Assembly (NCBI RefSeq): GCF_030283205.1
Contig: NZ_JASNWF010000012.1
Location: 1-64,000 of the forward strand
Length of the DNA stretch: 64,000 nt
Reading direction: 5' to 3'
Origin: Actinomadura opuntiae
GTDB taxonomy: Bacteria; Actinomycetota; Actinomycetes; Streptosporangiales; Streptosporangiaceae
In this document: one piece after another, positions 44,685 to 53,013 of the stretch
Position numbering within the stretch: position 1 is the stretch's first letter
Layout: every line of letters begins with the position of its first letter
Made by a program: the position numbers and the translations under genes
Notes under the pieces: generated by a model
Seen by the model: the letters and a program-made list of their open reading frames with translations, nothing else
Told to the model about the DNA's origin: nothing
The model's database searches: none

Positions 44685-45638
44685 GTGCGTGCGGTGTGGC
44701 TGAGCGAGTTCGGTGGTCCGGAGGTGCTGGTGCCGGGGGAGGCGCCTGATCCGGTGCCGGGGGACGGGCAGGTGCTCGTCCGGGTGGAGTACGCGAATGT
44801 CACCTTCGTGGAGACGCAGGTGCGGGCGGGGAGGGGGCCGCAGCCGTTCGCGCCGCGGCTTCCGATGATCCCGGGCAACGGTGTCGGCGGGACGGTGGCG
44901 GCGGCGGGGCCGGGGGTCGATCCGGGGCTGGTCGGGCGGCGGGTCGTGAGCGGCACGGGCGGTTCCGGCGGGTACGCGGAGCTGGCCGCGGTCGACGCCG
45001 GGGGCCTGTTCGAGGTGCCGGACGGCCTGCCGCTGGACGAGGCGGTGGCGCTGCTGGCCGACGGGCGGACGGCGACGTTGATGATGTGGGCGACGCGTCC
45101 GCGGCAGGGGGAGCGGGTGCTGGTGGAGGCGGCTGCGGGCGGGGTCGGGACGCTGCTCGTCCAGCTCGCGAAGGCGGCGGGGGCGACGGTGGTCGCGGCG
45201 GCTGGGGGATCGCACAAGACGGACGTCGCGCTGCGGCTGGGCGCGGACGAGGCGGTCGACTACCGGGAGCCGGGCTGGAGCGAGAAGACCGGGCCGGTGG
45301 ACGTGGTGTTCGACGGGGTCGGCGGTGATGTGGGGCGGGAGGCGTTCACGCTGGTCCGCGAGGGCGGCCGGATGGTCAGCTTCGGCCTGGCGAGCGGGGA
45401 GTGGGCGGGGATCCCCGAGGAGGCGGCACAAGCGCGTCATGTCACGCTTCTCCAGTCGAAACCGGCACCGCAGGAGATGAGGGACGCGACGCTGAGCGCG
45501 CTGCGGGAGGCGGCCGCCGGACGGCTGCGTCCGGTGATCGGCCAGCGGTTCCCGTTGCAGAACGCCGCCGACGCGCATGCCGCCATCCAGTCCCGCGCGA
45601 CCACGGGGAAGACGCTGCTCGAGATCAGCGGACTCTAG
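44685..45638 (+). CDS. NADPH:quinone oxidoreductase, zinc-independent MDR family
   Basis: A 317-residue medium-chain reductase of the quinone reductase (QOR/zeta-crystallin) branch. The N-terminal GroES-like domain lacks zinc-binding Cys (MIPGNGVGGTVAAAGPGVD). The Rossmann domain has the nucleotide motif AAAGGVGTLLVQLAKAAGA and VVFDGVGGDVG. It probably reduces quinones or related electrophiles with NADPH. GTG 44685 with GGAGGGG 5 nt upstream is preferred over the in-frame start 45 nt earlier. A SoxR-like box precedes it, which suits redox-stress induction. Its last 14 nt overlap the convergent hydrolase gene. Confidence 0.9.
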   Translation: MRAVWLSEFGGPEVLVPGEAPDPVPGDGQVLVRVEYANVTFVETQVRAGRGPQPFAPRLPMIPGNGVGGTVAAAGPGVDPGLVGRRVVSGTGGSGGYAELAAVDAGGLFEVPDGLPLDEAVALLADGRTATLMMWATRPRQGERVLVEAAAGGVGTLLVQLAKAAGATVVAAAGGSHKTDVALRLGADEAVDYREPGWSEKTGPVDVVFDGVGGDVGREAFTLVREGGRMVSFGLASGEWAGIPEEAAQARHVTLLQSKPAPQEMRDATLSALREAAAGRLRPVIGQRFPLQNAADAHAAIQSRATTGKTLLEISGL

Positions 45639-46803
45639 AGAGGAAGGTCCGGAGCGCGGCCTCGTAGGCGGACGGGTCGACGTTCCACGCCTCGGTGTGG
45701 TCGCCCTGGGTGGCGATGTGGGTGACCATGCCGGGCGGTGCCGTCCGCGCGAAGGTGAAGGCGGGGCCGTTGGCGACGATCTCGTCGTCGGCGGTGGTGA
45801 ACAGCAGGGTCGGCGTCCGCAGCTTGGGGGCGTAGCGGCGCTGGTCGAAGTCCTTCAGGTCGATGCCGATCCGCCGTTCCAGGACGGTCTTGGCGAGGCT
45901 CGTGACGAACGGCGGCAGATGGCGGGCGTCGCCTTGCTTGTCGAGCGTGGCGTTCCAGTCCATGACGGGGGAGTCCAGGACGACGCCGCGGACGAACGAC
46001 GGGTCGTGCCGCAGCGCTGTCATCACCATCGCGCCGCCCATCGACCACCCGTACAGGACGACTCCGGTGGCGCCGTTCGCGCGCGCGTACGAGACGGCCG
46101 AGGCGACCTCGTTCCATTCGGTGTCGCCCAGGTGGTTCTGGTGGTCGGGGGACTTGGGGGCGCCGACGTCATTGCGGTACGCGATCGACAGCATGGGCAG
46201 CCCAAGGCCGTGGACGGTGCGCATGGCGCGGAACGTCTCGGCCTTGTCGGCGTTGCGTCCGTGGACGCCGATGACCCAGGTGCTCTTGGGGGACGACCCG
46301 GGCAGCAGCCACGCGGGCATGGGGCCGAGCCTGGACGGATACGTGACGTCCTTGAAGTCGAGCCCCAGCGCCGATTTCGGGTCGCCGGAGTACACCCAGT
46401 GGTCGATGGCGGCTGCGGCGCCCTTCTCGAGCCTCCCGTGGGAGACGGAGACGACCTTGCGGACGACGTGGTCCTCGTCGCCGCTGACGACGGGGCCGAG
46501 CAGGGCCCGGCCGCCGTGCTCCCAGACCAGCGCCCAGGTGCCGATGCGCTGCGTCTCGGGCTCGCGGGGGAGCGTGACGGTGCCGTCGGAGACGTCCACG
46601 ATGGTGAGCGGGTACTCGGCGGTGTGGTCGACCTCGGAGGCGACGCCGGCGAAGTACCAGCCGATGCCGCCGACCGTCGCGCACAGCAGCACGGCGACCG
46701 CGGCGAGCACCGCCATCAGCGTGCGAACGCGGCGCCGCCGCGTGCGGGCCGGACGCCCGGACGTCGTCGCGGGAACCGGTGATTCGGGGGCATCGGTGGA
46801 CAC
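45625..46803 (-). CDS. Membrane-anchored alpha/beta hydrolase
   Basis: A 392-residue protein with a basic N-terminus, one membrane helix (about 30-52) and an outward-facing hydrolase domain. The domain has HGRNADKAETFR (oxyanion region), nucleophile GWSMGGAM, acid in TTADDEIV and base in GDHTEAWN. It resembles the FrsA/prolyl-oligopeptidase-like BAAT hydrolases; peptidase, esterase or thioesterase activity cannot be told apart. GTG 46803 lies 8 nt after a TAACGT hexamer (46812-46817), a possible leaderless start. Confidence 0.85.
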   Translation of the reverse strand: MSTDAPESPVPATTSGRPARTRRRRVRTLMAVLAAVAVLLCATVGGIGWYFAGVASEVDHTAEYPLTIVDVSDGTVTLPREPETQRIGTWALVWEHGGRALLGPVVSGDEDHVVRKVVSVSHGRLEKGAAAAIDHWVYSGDPKSALGLDFKDVTYPSRLGPMPAWLLPGSSPKSTWVIGVHGRNADKAETFRAMRTVHGLGLPMLSIAYRNDVGAPKSPDHQNHLGDTEWNEVASAVSYARANGATGVVLYGWSMGGAMVMTALRHDPSFVRGVVLDSPVMDWNATLDKQGDARHLPPFVTSLAKTVLERRIGIDLKDFDQRRYAPKLRTPTLLFTTADDEIVANGPAFTFARTAPPGMVTHIATQGDHTEAWNVDPSAYEAALRTFLSRVR

Positions 46804-46956
46804 GACATAGGACGTTAGCCCACGTCCCGGTGGGCTCCGGGCCCGTCGACGGCCATGTCCCCGAGCGTCCGCGAACGCCGGGTCCCGCCGCAATGGGCCG
46901 ATCCGTGCGGTTAACCTGCCGCTCAGGTTCCATCGGGATCACATGAGGGGACGCGC

Positions 46957-48861
46957 GTGACGGGGCAGAGCGAGCGGATCGCGGAGATCGAGCAGCGGAT
47001 CGTGCGGTTCGCGAGGCAGACCGCGCCGCCGCGCTGGCGCCGCATCGACCTGCGCTGCGCGGCGACCGTCGCGGCGAACGACGTGACGCTGACGATGCTG
47101 ACCGGCGAGAACGCGGTGGTGCCCGCCGAGGTCGTGCCGGATGAGCTGTCCGCCATGCTGACCGAGCTGCGCCGCGCGCACTACCTGCCGGAGCAGGGCA
47201 CCTGGTTCTCGATGCTGGCGATCGTCGAGCCCGCCGCGGAGCTGTTCCTCTACAACGACGAGTTCGACCCGGGGTGGGACCCGCCGGCGCCGCTGGAGGC
47301 GTGGCGGCGCGACCAGATCGTGATGCCGCGCGACGGCGCGAACGTGCCGGGCTGGCTGCGGGACCGGTTGGAGGGCCGCGAGCCGTCCGAGCCCGCCGAG
47401 TGGCCCGCGCCGGCGCCGCTGGACCCGGTGGAGCAGGCGGAGCTGCTGAGCGGGCCGTTCACGGTGCTGGTCGCCGACCACGCCCCGCCGTTCTGGGAGC
47501 GGATCTCCGGGCACTACCAGGCGGTCGGCGGGCACGTGGAGTTCCCGCCGATGGCGGTGCGGAGGGCGGACGGCACCACCGCGGCCTGGACTCCGCCCCG
47601 CGCAGCCGCCGGGCTGCTCGACCGGCTGCGCGCCGGGACGCACGCGTCCCAGGGCTCCACCTGGTCGCGGATCGACGTCGAGATCGTGTACGGGGACGGT
47701 GCCGTGCGGTGCCGGGCGGGCTTCGTCCGCGACGAGGAGCCCCGCTGGGAGGCCGAGCCGTCGGCGGAGGACGTCCGGCGGGAGCTGGAACGGCTGCCGC
47801 GCCGCGACGTCCCCGAGTGGATGGCGCGCCGCCTCGGTCCGGTGCCGGTCTCGCCGCCCCCGCCCACCCGGTTCGAGAGCCCGGTGCGGAAGGCGCGGGT
47901 GTTCGACCGCGCGGGTGCGGACGGCGGCCCGCCCGTGGTGTCGCGCCCGCCCGTCCCGCCGGACGAGGTCGAGCCCGTGACCCGGTACCTGGAGAACGCG
48001 CCGACCGTGATGGCGGCCCGTTCCAGCGCCCCCGACCTGCTCGACCCGTCGCGCGGCGAGTGCGTCCCGCTGACCTTCCACACCGACGGCGCGTGGGTGT
48101 GGTCGGGCGCGGTCGGCTACTACCTGCGCGAGCACGGCATCCCGCCGGAGCCCGACCTGGTCGCGCACATGCGCGCGCACGGGTTCCGGATCCCCGTGGT
48201 GGACGACGACGCGATGGACGCCGCGAGCGCCGCGGCCATGGGACGCACCGTGCCGCGTGGTATCAGGACGGAACCGGAGCCGGAGCAGTGGCTCGCGCTC
48301 CTGCAGAACCGCCTGGACGCCCTCCAGGTCGACCGCGCCCGCTACCGGCTCCGCGGCGAGGAGGAAGGAACATGGTGCCTTCTCCAGGAGAGGACGGGCT
48401 GGACGGTCTTCCACCTCGACAACGGTGAACGGACCAGGCAGGTCAGCTTCGACAACGGAGAGAACGCCGCCGCCGCCTATCTCCTCGGCAGCCTGCTGAT
48501 GGTCGTGCCGCAGCAGACCGTCCAGATCCCGAAGATCCAGCCGCTGAAGGGGGAGCCGCCACTGTCGCTCCTGCGCGACCGCCAGATCACCGAGCTTCCC
48601 GCAGGAACCGAAGTGGATCGCTACGGAGGACACGGCGGGAACCACGCCTACGCCGCGCGCACACCGTTCCCGCAGCGTTCGCTGCCCGCCGACTGGCAGG
48701 AACGCGAGTACCACGTGTATCGGCTATTGCGCCCTGTGCAGGCCCTCACCGGCACAGCGGTCCCGTGGTTCGAGCAGCCCGGCGGCGGCACGGCGTACGT
48801 GTTCGAGCGCTCGTTCGCCTACCTGCTCGCCGACGGCACGCTCATGGAGGTCCTCGACTGA
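46957..48861 (+). CDS. TNT-type NAD-glycohydrolase toxin domain with YezG-like N-terminal modules
   Basis: A 634-residue protein without signal peptide or membrane segment. Residues about 5-150 and 155-300 look like two related YezG-type immunity-fold modules (RIAEIEQRIVRFARQ, WFSMLAIVEP, FLYNDEFDPGW in the first; SGHYQAVGGHVEF and STWSRIDVEIVYGD in the second). About 320-430 is a Pro-rich linker plus a small domain (FHTDGAWVWSGAVGYYL). The last 81 residues (554-634) match TNT toxins: DRYGG, TPFPQRSLP, YHVYRLLRPV, PWFEQPGGGTAYV (Gln607). TNT enzymes of mycobacteria hydrolyse NAD. GTG 46957 has GAGGGG upstream. No separate immunity gene or ESX-type genes flank it, so self-neutralisation by the N-terminal modules is a hypothesis. 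Confidence 0.8.
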   Translation: MTGQSERIAEIEQRIVRFARQTAPPRWRRIDLRCAATVAANDVTLTMLTGENAVVPAEVVPDELSAMLTELRRAHYLPEQGTWFSMLAIVEPAAELFLYNDEFDPGWDPPAPLEAWRRDQIVMPRDGANVPGWLRDRLEGREPSEPAEWPAPAPLDPVEQAELLSGPFTVLVADHAPPFWERISGHYQAVGGHVEFPPMAVRRADGTTAAWTPPRAAAGLLDRLRAGTHASQGSTWSRIDVEIVYGDGAVRCRAGFVRDEEPRWEAEPSAEDVRRELERLPRRDVPEWMARRLGPVPVSPPPPTRFESPVRKARVFDRAGADGGPPVVSRPPVPPDEVEPVTRYLENAPTVMAARSSAPDLLDPSRGECVPLTFHTDGAWVWSGAVGYYLREHGIPPEPDLVAHMRAHGFRIPVVDDDAMDAASAAAMGRTVPRGIRTEPEPEQWLALLQNRLDALQVDRARYRLRGEEEGTWCLLQERTGWTVFHLDNGERTRQVSFDNGENAAAAYLLGSLLMVVPQQTVQIPKIQPLKGEPPLSLLRDRQITELPAGTEVDRYGGHGGNHAYAARTPFPQRSLPADWQEREYHVYRLLRPVQALTGTAVPWFEQPGGGTAYVFERSFAYLLADGTLMEVLD

Positions 48862-48880
48862 GGCCGCTGGGAGCGGAAGG

Positions 48881-49576
48881 TCAGGCGGTGCCGATGGCGG
48901 CGACCAGGCCCAGCGCCAGCGTCAGGTCGAGGTGGATGAAGGTCTCCAGCTTCGCGCCCGGCGGGACGTCGGGGTCGGCGGCGATCTCGTCCAGCACGGC
49001 CAGCGCGGACGGGCTGTCGAGGTCGTCGAGCAGGGCGCGCTCCGCCTTCCGCGCGTACTCGCGGTTCATCGGCCGTCCCGGGCTCCGCGCCCATCCCGCG
49101 ACCAGGCTCCGCCACGCGTCCAGGCGTCCGGCCGCCGTCATGTACCGGGCCGCCGTCAGCTCCAGCGGGTCCCGGTAGGAGACCTCCAGCAGGGCCAGCC
49201 GCGCCGCGAGCGCGTCCATCCCGGCGTCCGCCATGGCCGTGCGCCAGCCGCCGCTCTCCGGCGGGACGAGCAGCCAGTGCCCGTCGACGTCGACGTCCGT
49301 CGAGGACGCGATGTAGAGGTCGGCGCGCGGCGGCGGCGCGTCCCAGTCCAGGACCTCGAACGGCTGGACGTTGTAGTCGGTCAGGTCGCGGTCGTCGACC
49401 GCCAGGTCCGGTGAGCAGGCCACCGTGACCTCGCGGCCGGCCCGCTCGCCCGTCCGCCGCACGAGGTCGGCGACCACCAGCGCGCGGTGCCCGGCCCCCT
49501 CCAGGAGCTGGACCCGCAGGACCCGCCCCGGCGGGAGCTCCTTGGCCTGCCCGGTCCGCTGGTCGTAGAGCCGCAT
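48881..49576 (-). CDS. Cysteinyl-tRNA synthetase-like protein lacking catalytic motifs
   Basis: A 231-residue protein. Its opening MRLYDQRTGQAKELPPG and the stretch GHRALVVADLVRR...EVTVACSPDLAVDD parallel the start of cysteinyl-tRNA synthetases (MRLYDTRTR..., the helix after HIGH). The C-terminal third (ERALLDDLDSPSALAVLDEIA, FIHLDLTLALGL) resembles their helical anticodon-stem domain. The zinc Cys, the HIGH-type motif and KMSKS are absent, and the middle of the catalytic domain is missing. It cannot be a working synthetase. It may be a regulatory or amino-acid-binding relic. ATG 49576 has GGAGG very close upstream; TTG 49594 is in frame. Confidence 0.65.
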   Translation of the reverse strand: MRLYDQRTGQAKELPPGRVLRVQLLEGAGHRALVVADLVRRTGERAGREVTVACSPDLAVDDRDLTDYNVQPFEVLDWDAPPPRADLYIASSTDVDVDGHWLLVPPESGGWRTAMADAGMDALAARLALLEVSYRDPLELTAARYMTAAGRLDAWRSLVAGWARSPGRPMNREYARKAERALLDDLDSPSALAVLDEIAADPDVPPGAKLETFIHLDLTLALGLVAAIGTA

Positions 49577-49648
49577 GCCTCCAACCCTAAGCAACCCGCG
49601 CGAACCACCCCAGCGCCGACCCCCGGCGCGTGTCGCGGCCTCCGGATC

Positions 49649-50566
49649 TCAGACGCCGCCTGGAACGGTCCCGCCCGGCATGGCGGTCCCGGCCGGAGCC
49701 GCCGGTGCGCCCGGAGCCGCCGGTGCGGCCGGGTCCGGCATGGGAGCGCCGGCGGAGGCGCCGTGGGGCGGGACGTCGGACGCCGCCGGCGGGGCCTCGG
49801 GCATGGGCGGCGCGTCCGGCTTGCGGACGGCGGCGAACCGCAGCCGCACGTAGTCGGCCACCCAGCCGGACTCGCGGCGCAGCGCCGGCGCGGCGAGGTC
49901 GTTCACCCGGGCGAGCAGCGGCTCGACCAGCTCCGGCGGGACGTCGGCGAGGGCGCGCGCGGCGTAGGCGCGGACCCAGTCGGCGGCGCCGTTCGGCCCC
50001 TCGGTCATCTGGCTGGGCCGCTCGGCGTGCTCCAGCAGCCGCAGCGTGAACCCGGCCTCCTCCAGCTTCGTCGCGTACTCGGCCGGGCTCGGGAAGTACC
50101 AGGGCAGCTCCGGCTCGCCGAGGCCGAAGACGCGCCAGGCGGTCTGCATCGCCGCGACCAGCTCGGCGCAGTTGCCCTCGCCGCCGAGCTCGCCGACGAA
50201 GCGGCCGCCGGGCCGCAGCGCCGCGTGCACCTGCGCGATGACCGCGTCCGGGTCGCGGGTCATCCAGTGCAGCGCGGCGTTGGAGGCGACGGCGTCGCAG
50301 GTCTCGGAGATGGTGAAGGTGTGCGCGTCGCCGAGCATGAAGGAGATGCCCGGGTTCAGCGCGCTCGCCTGCGCGACCATGTCCGGGTTGCCGTCGATGC
50401 CCAGCACCTCGGCGCCCCGGGCGGCGATCTCCGCGCTGAACGCCCCGGTGCCGCAGCCGAGGTCGATGATCCGTTCGCCGGGCTGCGGGTCGAGCAGGTC
50501 GACCAGGGGCGCGCCGTGCGCGGAGACGTACCCGAAGGCGGAGTCGTACGTCACGGCCCAATTCAC
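49649..50566 (-). CDS. Class I SAM-dependent methyltransferase
   Basis: A 305-residue methyltransferase with the SAM-binding motif IIDLGCGTGAFS (about 33-44), the acidic motif II in VLGIDGNPDM, ASNAALHWM and LRPGGRFVGELGG. The order resembles trans-aconitate methyltransferase-type enzymes; the substrate is unknown. The last 50 residues are an unusual Pro/Ala/Gly/Met-rich tail (for example APGAPAAPAGTAMPGGTVPG) with low complexity, not part of the fold. The gene diverges from the small hypothetical gene at 50669. Confidence 0.85.
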   Translation of the reverse strand: MNWAVTYDSAFGYVSAHGAPLVDLLDPQPGERIIDLGCGTGAFSAEIAARGAEVLGIDGNPDMVAQASALNPGISFMLGDAHTFTISETCDAVASNAALHWMTRDPDAVIAQVHAALRPGGRFVGELGGEGNCAELVAAMQTAWRVFGLGEPELPWYFPSPAEYATKLEEAGFTLRLLEHAERPSQMTEGPNGAADWVRAYAARALADVPPELVEPLLARVNDLAAPALRRESGWVADYVRLRFAAVRKPDAPPMPEAPPAASDVPPHGASAGAPMPDPAAPAAPGAPAAPAGTAMPGGTVPGGV

Positions 50567-50668
50567 TGTCGTAATTTATCGGACATGGCCGGGCCGGGTG
50601 CGGGGTTCCCCCCGCCGGGGCCGCCGGGTGACCCGCGTCACGGGGGCGGGTCCCGTATCGTCCGGGCC

Positions 50669-51013
50669 ATGAAGAAGCCCGATGTCGTGCGGATCGTCGG
50701 CACCGAGCGGCCGGACGGCCTGGCCCTGCGCACCGCCGGCCTGGTCGAGCACGGCCTGCCGGAGCTGAGCGCGGAGGGCCTGCCGCCCTACCTCGGCCAG
50801 GGCTGGGCGCGCGTCCTCGGCGAGGCGGCGCGCGTGTTCGCCGCGTCCCGCGACTACCCGATGGAGCTGACGCTGCCCCCGGACGTGCCGGTCCGCCTGT
50901 GGCCCGACCAGCACGGCGGGATCATGCTGCTGCCGCCCGCCGACCACGAGGGCGGCCTGGACGAGTGGCGCCGCGACGTGGTGCTGCGGATGTTCCCGGC
51001 GGCCCGGAGCTGA
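50669..51013 (+). CDS. Small hypothetical protein
   Basis: A 114-residue soluble protein: DVVRIVGTERPDGLALRTAG, a central amphipathic helix (GWARVLGEAARVFAASRDY) and PPDVPVRLWPDQHGGIML. No family is recognised. ATG 50669 is 7 nt after TATCGT (50656-50661), supporting a leaderless start. It precedes the enoyl-CoA hydratase gene by 65 nt on the same strand, but a ribosome site and gap make co-transcription uncertain. Confidence 0.65.
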   Translation: MKKPDVVRIVGTERPDGLALRTAGLVEHGLPELSAEGLPPYLGQGWARVLGEAARVFAASRDYPMELTLPPDVPVRLWPDQHGGIMLLPPADHEGGLDEWRRDVVLRMFPAARS

Positions 51014-51078
51014 GCCGCCCCGCCCGACTTCCTAGAATCGAATTCCACCTCAAGTCGGGCGCGAGAAGGGGACCGCAC

Positions 51079-51951
51079 GTGGCCTACGCCGAGATCGAGT
51101 ACGAGGTTCAGGACGGGATCGCCACGGTCACCCTGAACCGCCCGGACAAGATGAACGCCTACACGTTCACGATGCGCAACGAGATGCTCGACGTCTTCGA
51201 CCGCATCGACGCCGACGACGACGTCCGGGCCGTCGTGGTCACCGGCGCGGGCCGCGCGTTCTGCGCGGGCGCCGACCTCAGCGGGGGCGGCGACACCTTC
51301 GACAAGGAGAAGTCGAAGGACATGTTCGCCGGCGAGGACGACGTCCTGGAGGACGGCACCCCGCGCGACGGCGGCGGCACGGTCGCCCTGCGCATCGCCC
51401 GCTGCCTCAAGCCCGTCATCGGGGCGTTCAACGGCGCGGCGGTCGGCGTCGGCGTCACGATGACGCTGCCGATGGACGTCCGCCTGGCCAGCGAGAAGGC
51501 CAAGTTCGGATTCGTGTTCGCGCGCCGCGGCATCGTCACCGAGGCGGCGTCGAGCTGGTTCCTGCCGCGCCTGGTCGGCATCGCGCAGGCGATGGAGTGG
51601 GCCGCGACCGGCCGCGTGTTCGACGCGCAGGAGGCCCTCGCCGGCCGCCTCGTCTCCCGCGTGTACGCCCAGGACGAGCTGCTCCCCGCCGCGTACGCGC
51701 TCGCCCGCGAGATCGCCGACAACACCTCGGCGGTGTCGGTCGCGACGATCCGCCGCCTGATGTGGTCGGGCCTGTCGGCCGCGTCCCCGTGGGACGCGCA
51801 CGTCGCCGACTCGCACCTGATGGCCGACCTCGGCGGCGGCGCCGACGCCATCGAGGGCGTCAGCTCGTTCCTGGAGAAGCGTCCCGCCGCGTTCCCGATG
51901 CGCGTCAGCAAGGACCTCCCCCCGAACGTCCCCGACTGGCCCACCCGCTGA
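51079..51951 (+). CDS. Enoyl-CoA hydratase/isomerase family protein
   Basis: A 290-residue crotonase-fold enzyme of fatty-acid or related acyl-CoA metabolism. The oxyanion-hole segments AGRAFCAGADLSGGG and GAFNGAAVGVGVTMTLPMDVRLAS are present. The first canonical Glu position reads KFGFVFARRG, without the acid, while a Glu is kept in GIVTEAASSW. With one catalytic acid it may act as an isomerase or on a specialised acyl-CoA. The insertion GGGDTFDKEKSKDMFAGEDD is typical of one actinobacterial subgroup. GTG 51079 has AGAAGGGG upstream. A long hairpin follows. Confidence 0.9.
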   Translation: MAYAEIEYEVQDGIATVTLNRPDKMNAYTFTMRNEMLDVFDRIDADDDVRAVVVTGAGRAFCAGADLSGGGDTFDKEKSKDMFAGEDDVLEDGTPRDGGGTVALRIARCLKPVIGAFNGAAVGVGVTMTLPMDVRLASEKAKFGFVFARRGIVTEAASSWFLPRLVGIAQAMEWAATGRVFDAQEALAGRLVSRVYAQDELLPAAYALAREIADNTSAVSVATIRRLMWSGLSAASPWDAHVADSHLMADLGGGADAIEGVSSFLEKRPAAFPMRVSKDLPPNVPDWPTR

Positions 51952-51959
51952 CCCGCCCT

Positions 51960-51997
51960 CCGGTGCGCCGCCCTCGGCAGCGAGGGCGGCGCACCGG
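51960..51997. terminator. Bidirectional hairpin between convergent genes
   Basis: Perfect 17-bp arms (51960-51976, starting CCGGTGCGCC; 51981-51997, ending GCGCACCGG) with a GCAG loop, between the enoyl-CoA hydratase and the CU044_5270-family gene. Confidence 0.75.
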
Positions 51998-51999
51998 CG

Positions 52000-53013
52000 T
52001 CAGGGCCGCTGCCCCGGACGGTCGACGAGCGCGGTCTTCTCCAGGGCCTGCTCGTTGGTGACGGTTCCGGCGGGGATGACCGCGGGGCCGCCGCGCCGCG
52101 CGCGGGCCTTCGGCAGCCGCTGGTCCTTGACCACGACGAACCGCAGGCCGAGGTAGTCGTAGGTGCCCCTGGCCAGCACGAACTCCTCGCGCAGCCCGTC
52201 GGGGCCCGTGCGGGAGACCGTGGTGCCGGGACGTCCGAGCGCGTCCTTCGTGCCCTCCTTCACCTGCACGCCCGGGATCCGGGCCAGCGCCCGGAAGATG
52301 GTCGCGCGCCGTGACTGCGGCGTGGACGGCCCCTGGCCGAGGAAGTCCACGAGCCGGCCGAACACCCACTGGTCGCGGCCGTCCTCGGAGTTGAAGAGCC
52401 GCCCGTGGCTCTCGGCGTTGTAGGACTTCGCGCGCCGGTCGATACCTGCCAGCAGCGCGGACGCGTCGTCCGGCAGAGCGCGCAGGTAGTCGTACCACTG
52501 CGCGGGCGAACGCTCCTCGCTGTCGCCGTCCCGCTTCACATCCGTGACCTCAAGACGGGGCTTCTTGCCCGGGATCCCGTCGTACCTGGCGGTCTTGCGG
52601 CCGTCGAAACGCACCCAGCCCTCCATGTGCTGCATGAAGGAGGGGGCGTCCTGCTGCCCTGCCTGGTAGGTCCTGGTGTAGACCCACTCGTTCGGCGCCG
52701 GGCGGTGGTCGGGCCGCCCCGCGACGGTCTTCGCGGCGCGTTCCAGCACCCCCGTCGCGCTCACCGGACGCGCGGCGATCGGCGCTGGCGCCGGGTCGTT
52801 GCGATCCACCACGACCACCGTGACGGCGGCCGCCCCGGCCACCGCGACTCCGACGGCCAGACCGGCCCGCCACGCCGGAACCCGGAACCGGAACCGGGAC
52901 CGGGACCGGCCCGCGGCCGCCCGCACCAGCCGCTCCCTCCCCGGCGCCAGCCGCTCGCGGCCCGGCTCGGGCACCTGCGCGCGGAACGCCCCGACTTCCT
53001 TGAGCTCGTTCAT
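52000..53013 (-). CDS. CU044_5270-family membrane protein, probable partner of the ECF sigma factor
   Basis: A 337-residue protein: cytoplasmic N-terminus of about 55 residues rich in Arg and Glu, one membrane helix (about 53-75, AGLAVGVAVAGAAAVTVVVV), and an extracytoplasmic domain with DHRPAPNEWVYTRTYQAGQQ, GWVRFDGRKTARYDG and ALARIPGVQVKEGTKDALGRPG, the CU044_5270 pattern. Members sit directly after ECF sigma genes and are thought to be their anti-sigma or signal-input proteins. The start overlaps the sigma stop by 4 nt (ATGA, 53010-53013), so the two are translationally coupled. Confidence 0.85.
   Translation of the reverse strand: MNELKEVGAFRAQVPEPGRERLAPGRERLVRAAAGRSRSRFRFRVPAWRAGLAVGVAVAGAAAVTVVVVDRNDPAPAPIAARPVSATGVLERAAKTVAGRPDHRPAPNEWVYTRTYQAGQQDAPSFMQHMEGWVRFDGRKTARYDGIPGKKPRLEVTDVKRDGDSEERSPAQWYDYLRALPDDASALLAGIDRRAKSYNAESHGRLFNSEDGRDQWVFGRLVDFLGQGPSTPQSRRATIFRALARIPGVQVKEGTKDALGRPGTTVSRTGPDGLREEFVLARGTYDYLGLRFVVVKDQRLPKARARRGGPAVIPAGTVTNEQALEKTALVDRPGQRP

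Noticed and set aside
44840..45400. Zinc alcohol dehydrogenase
   Set aside because: The zinc-ligand cysteines are absent; the protein belongs to the zinc-independent quinone reductase branch.
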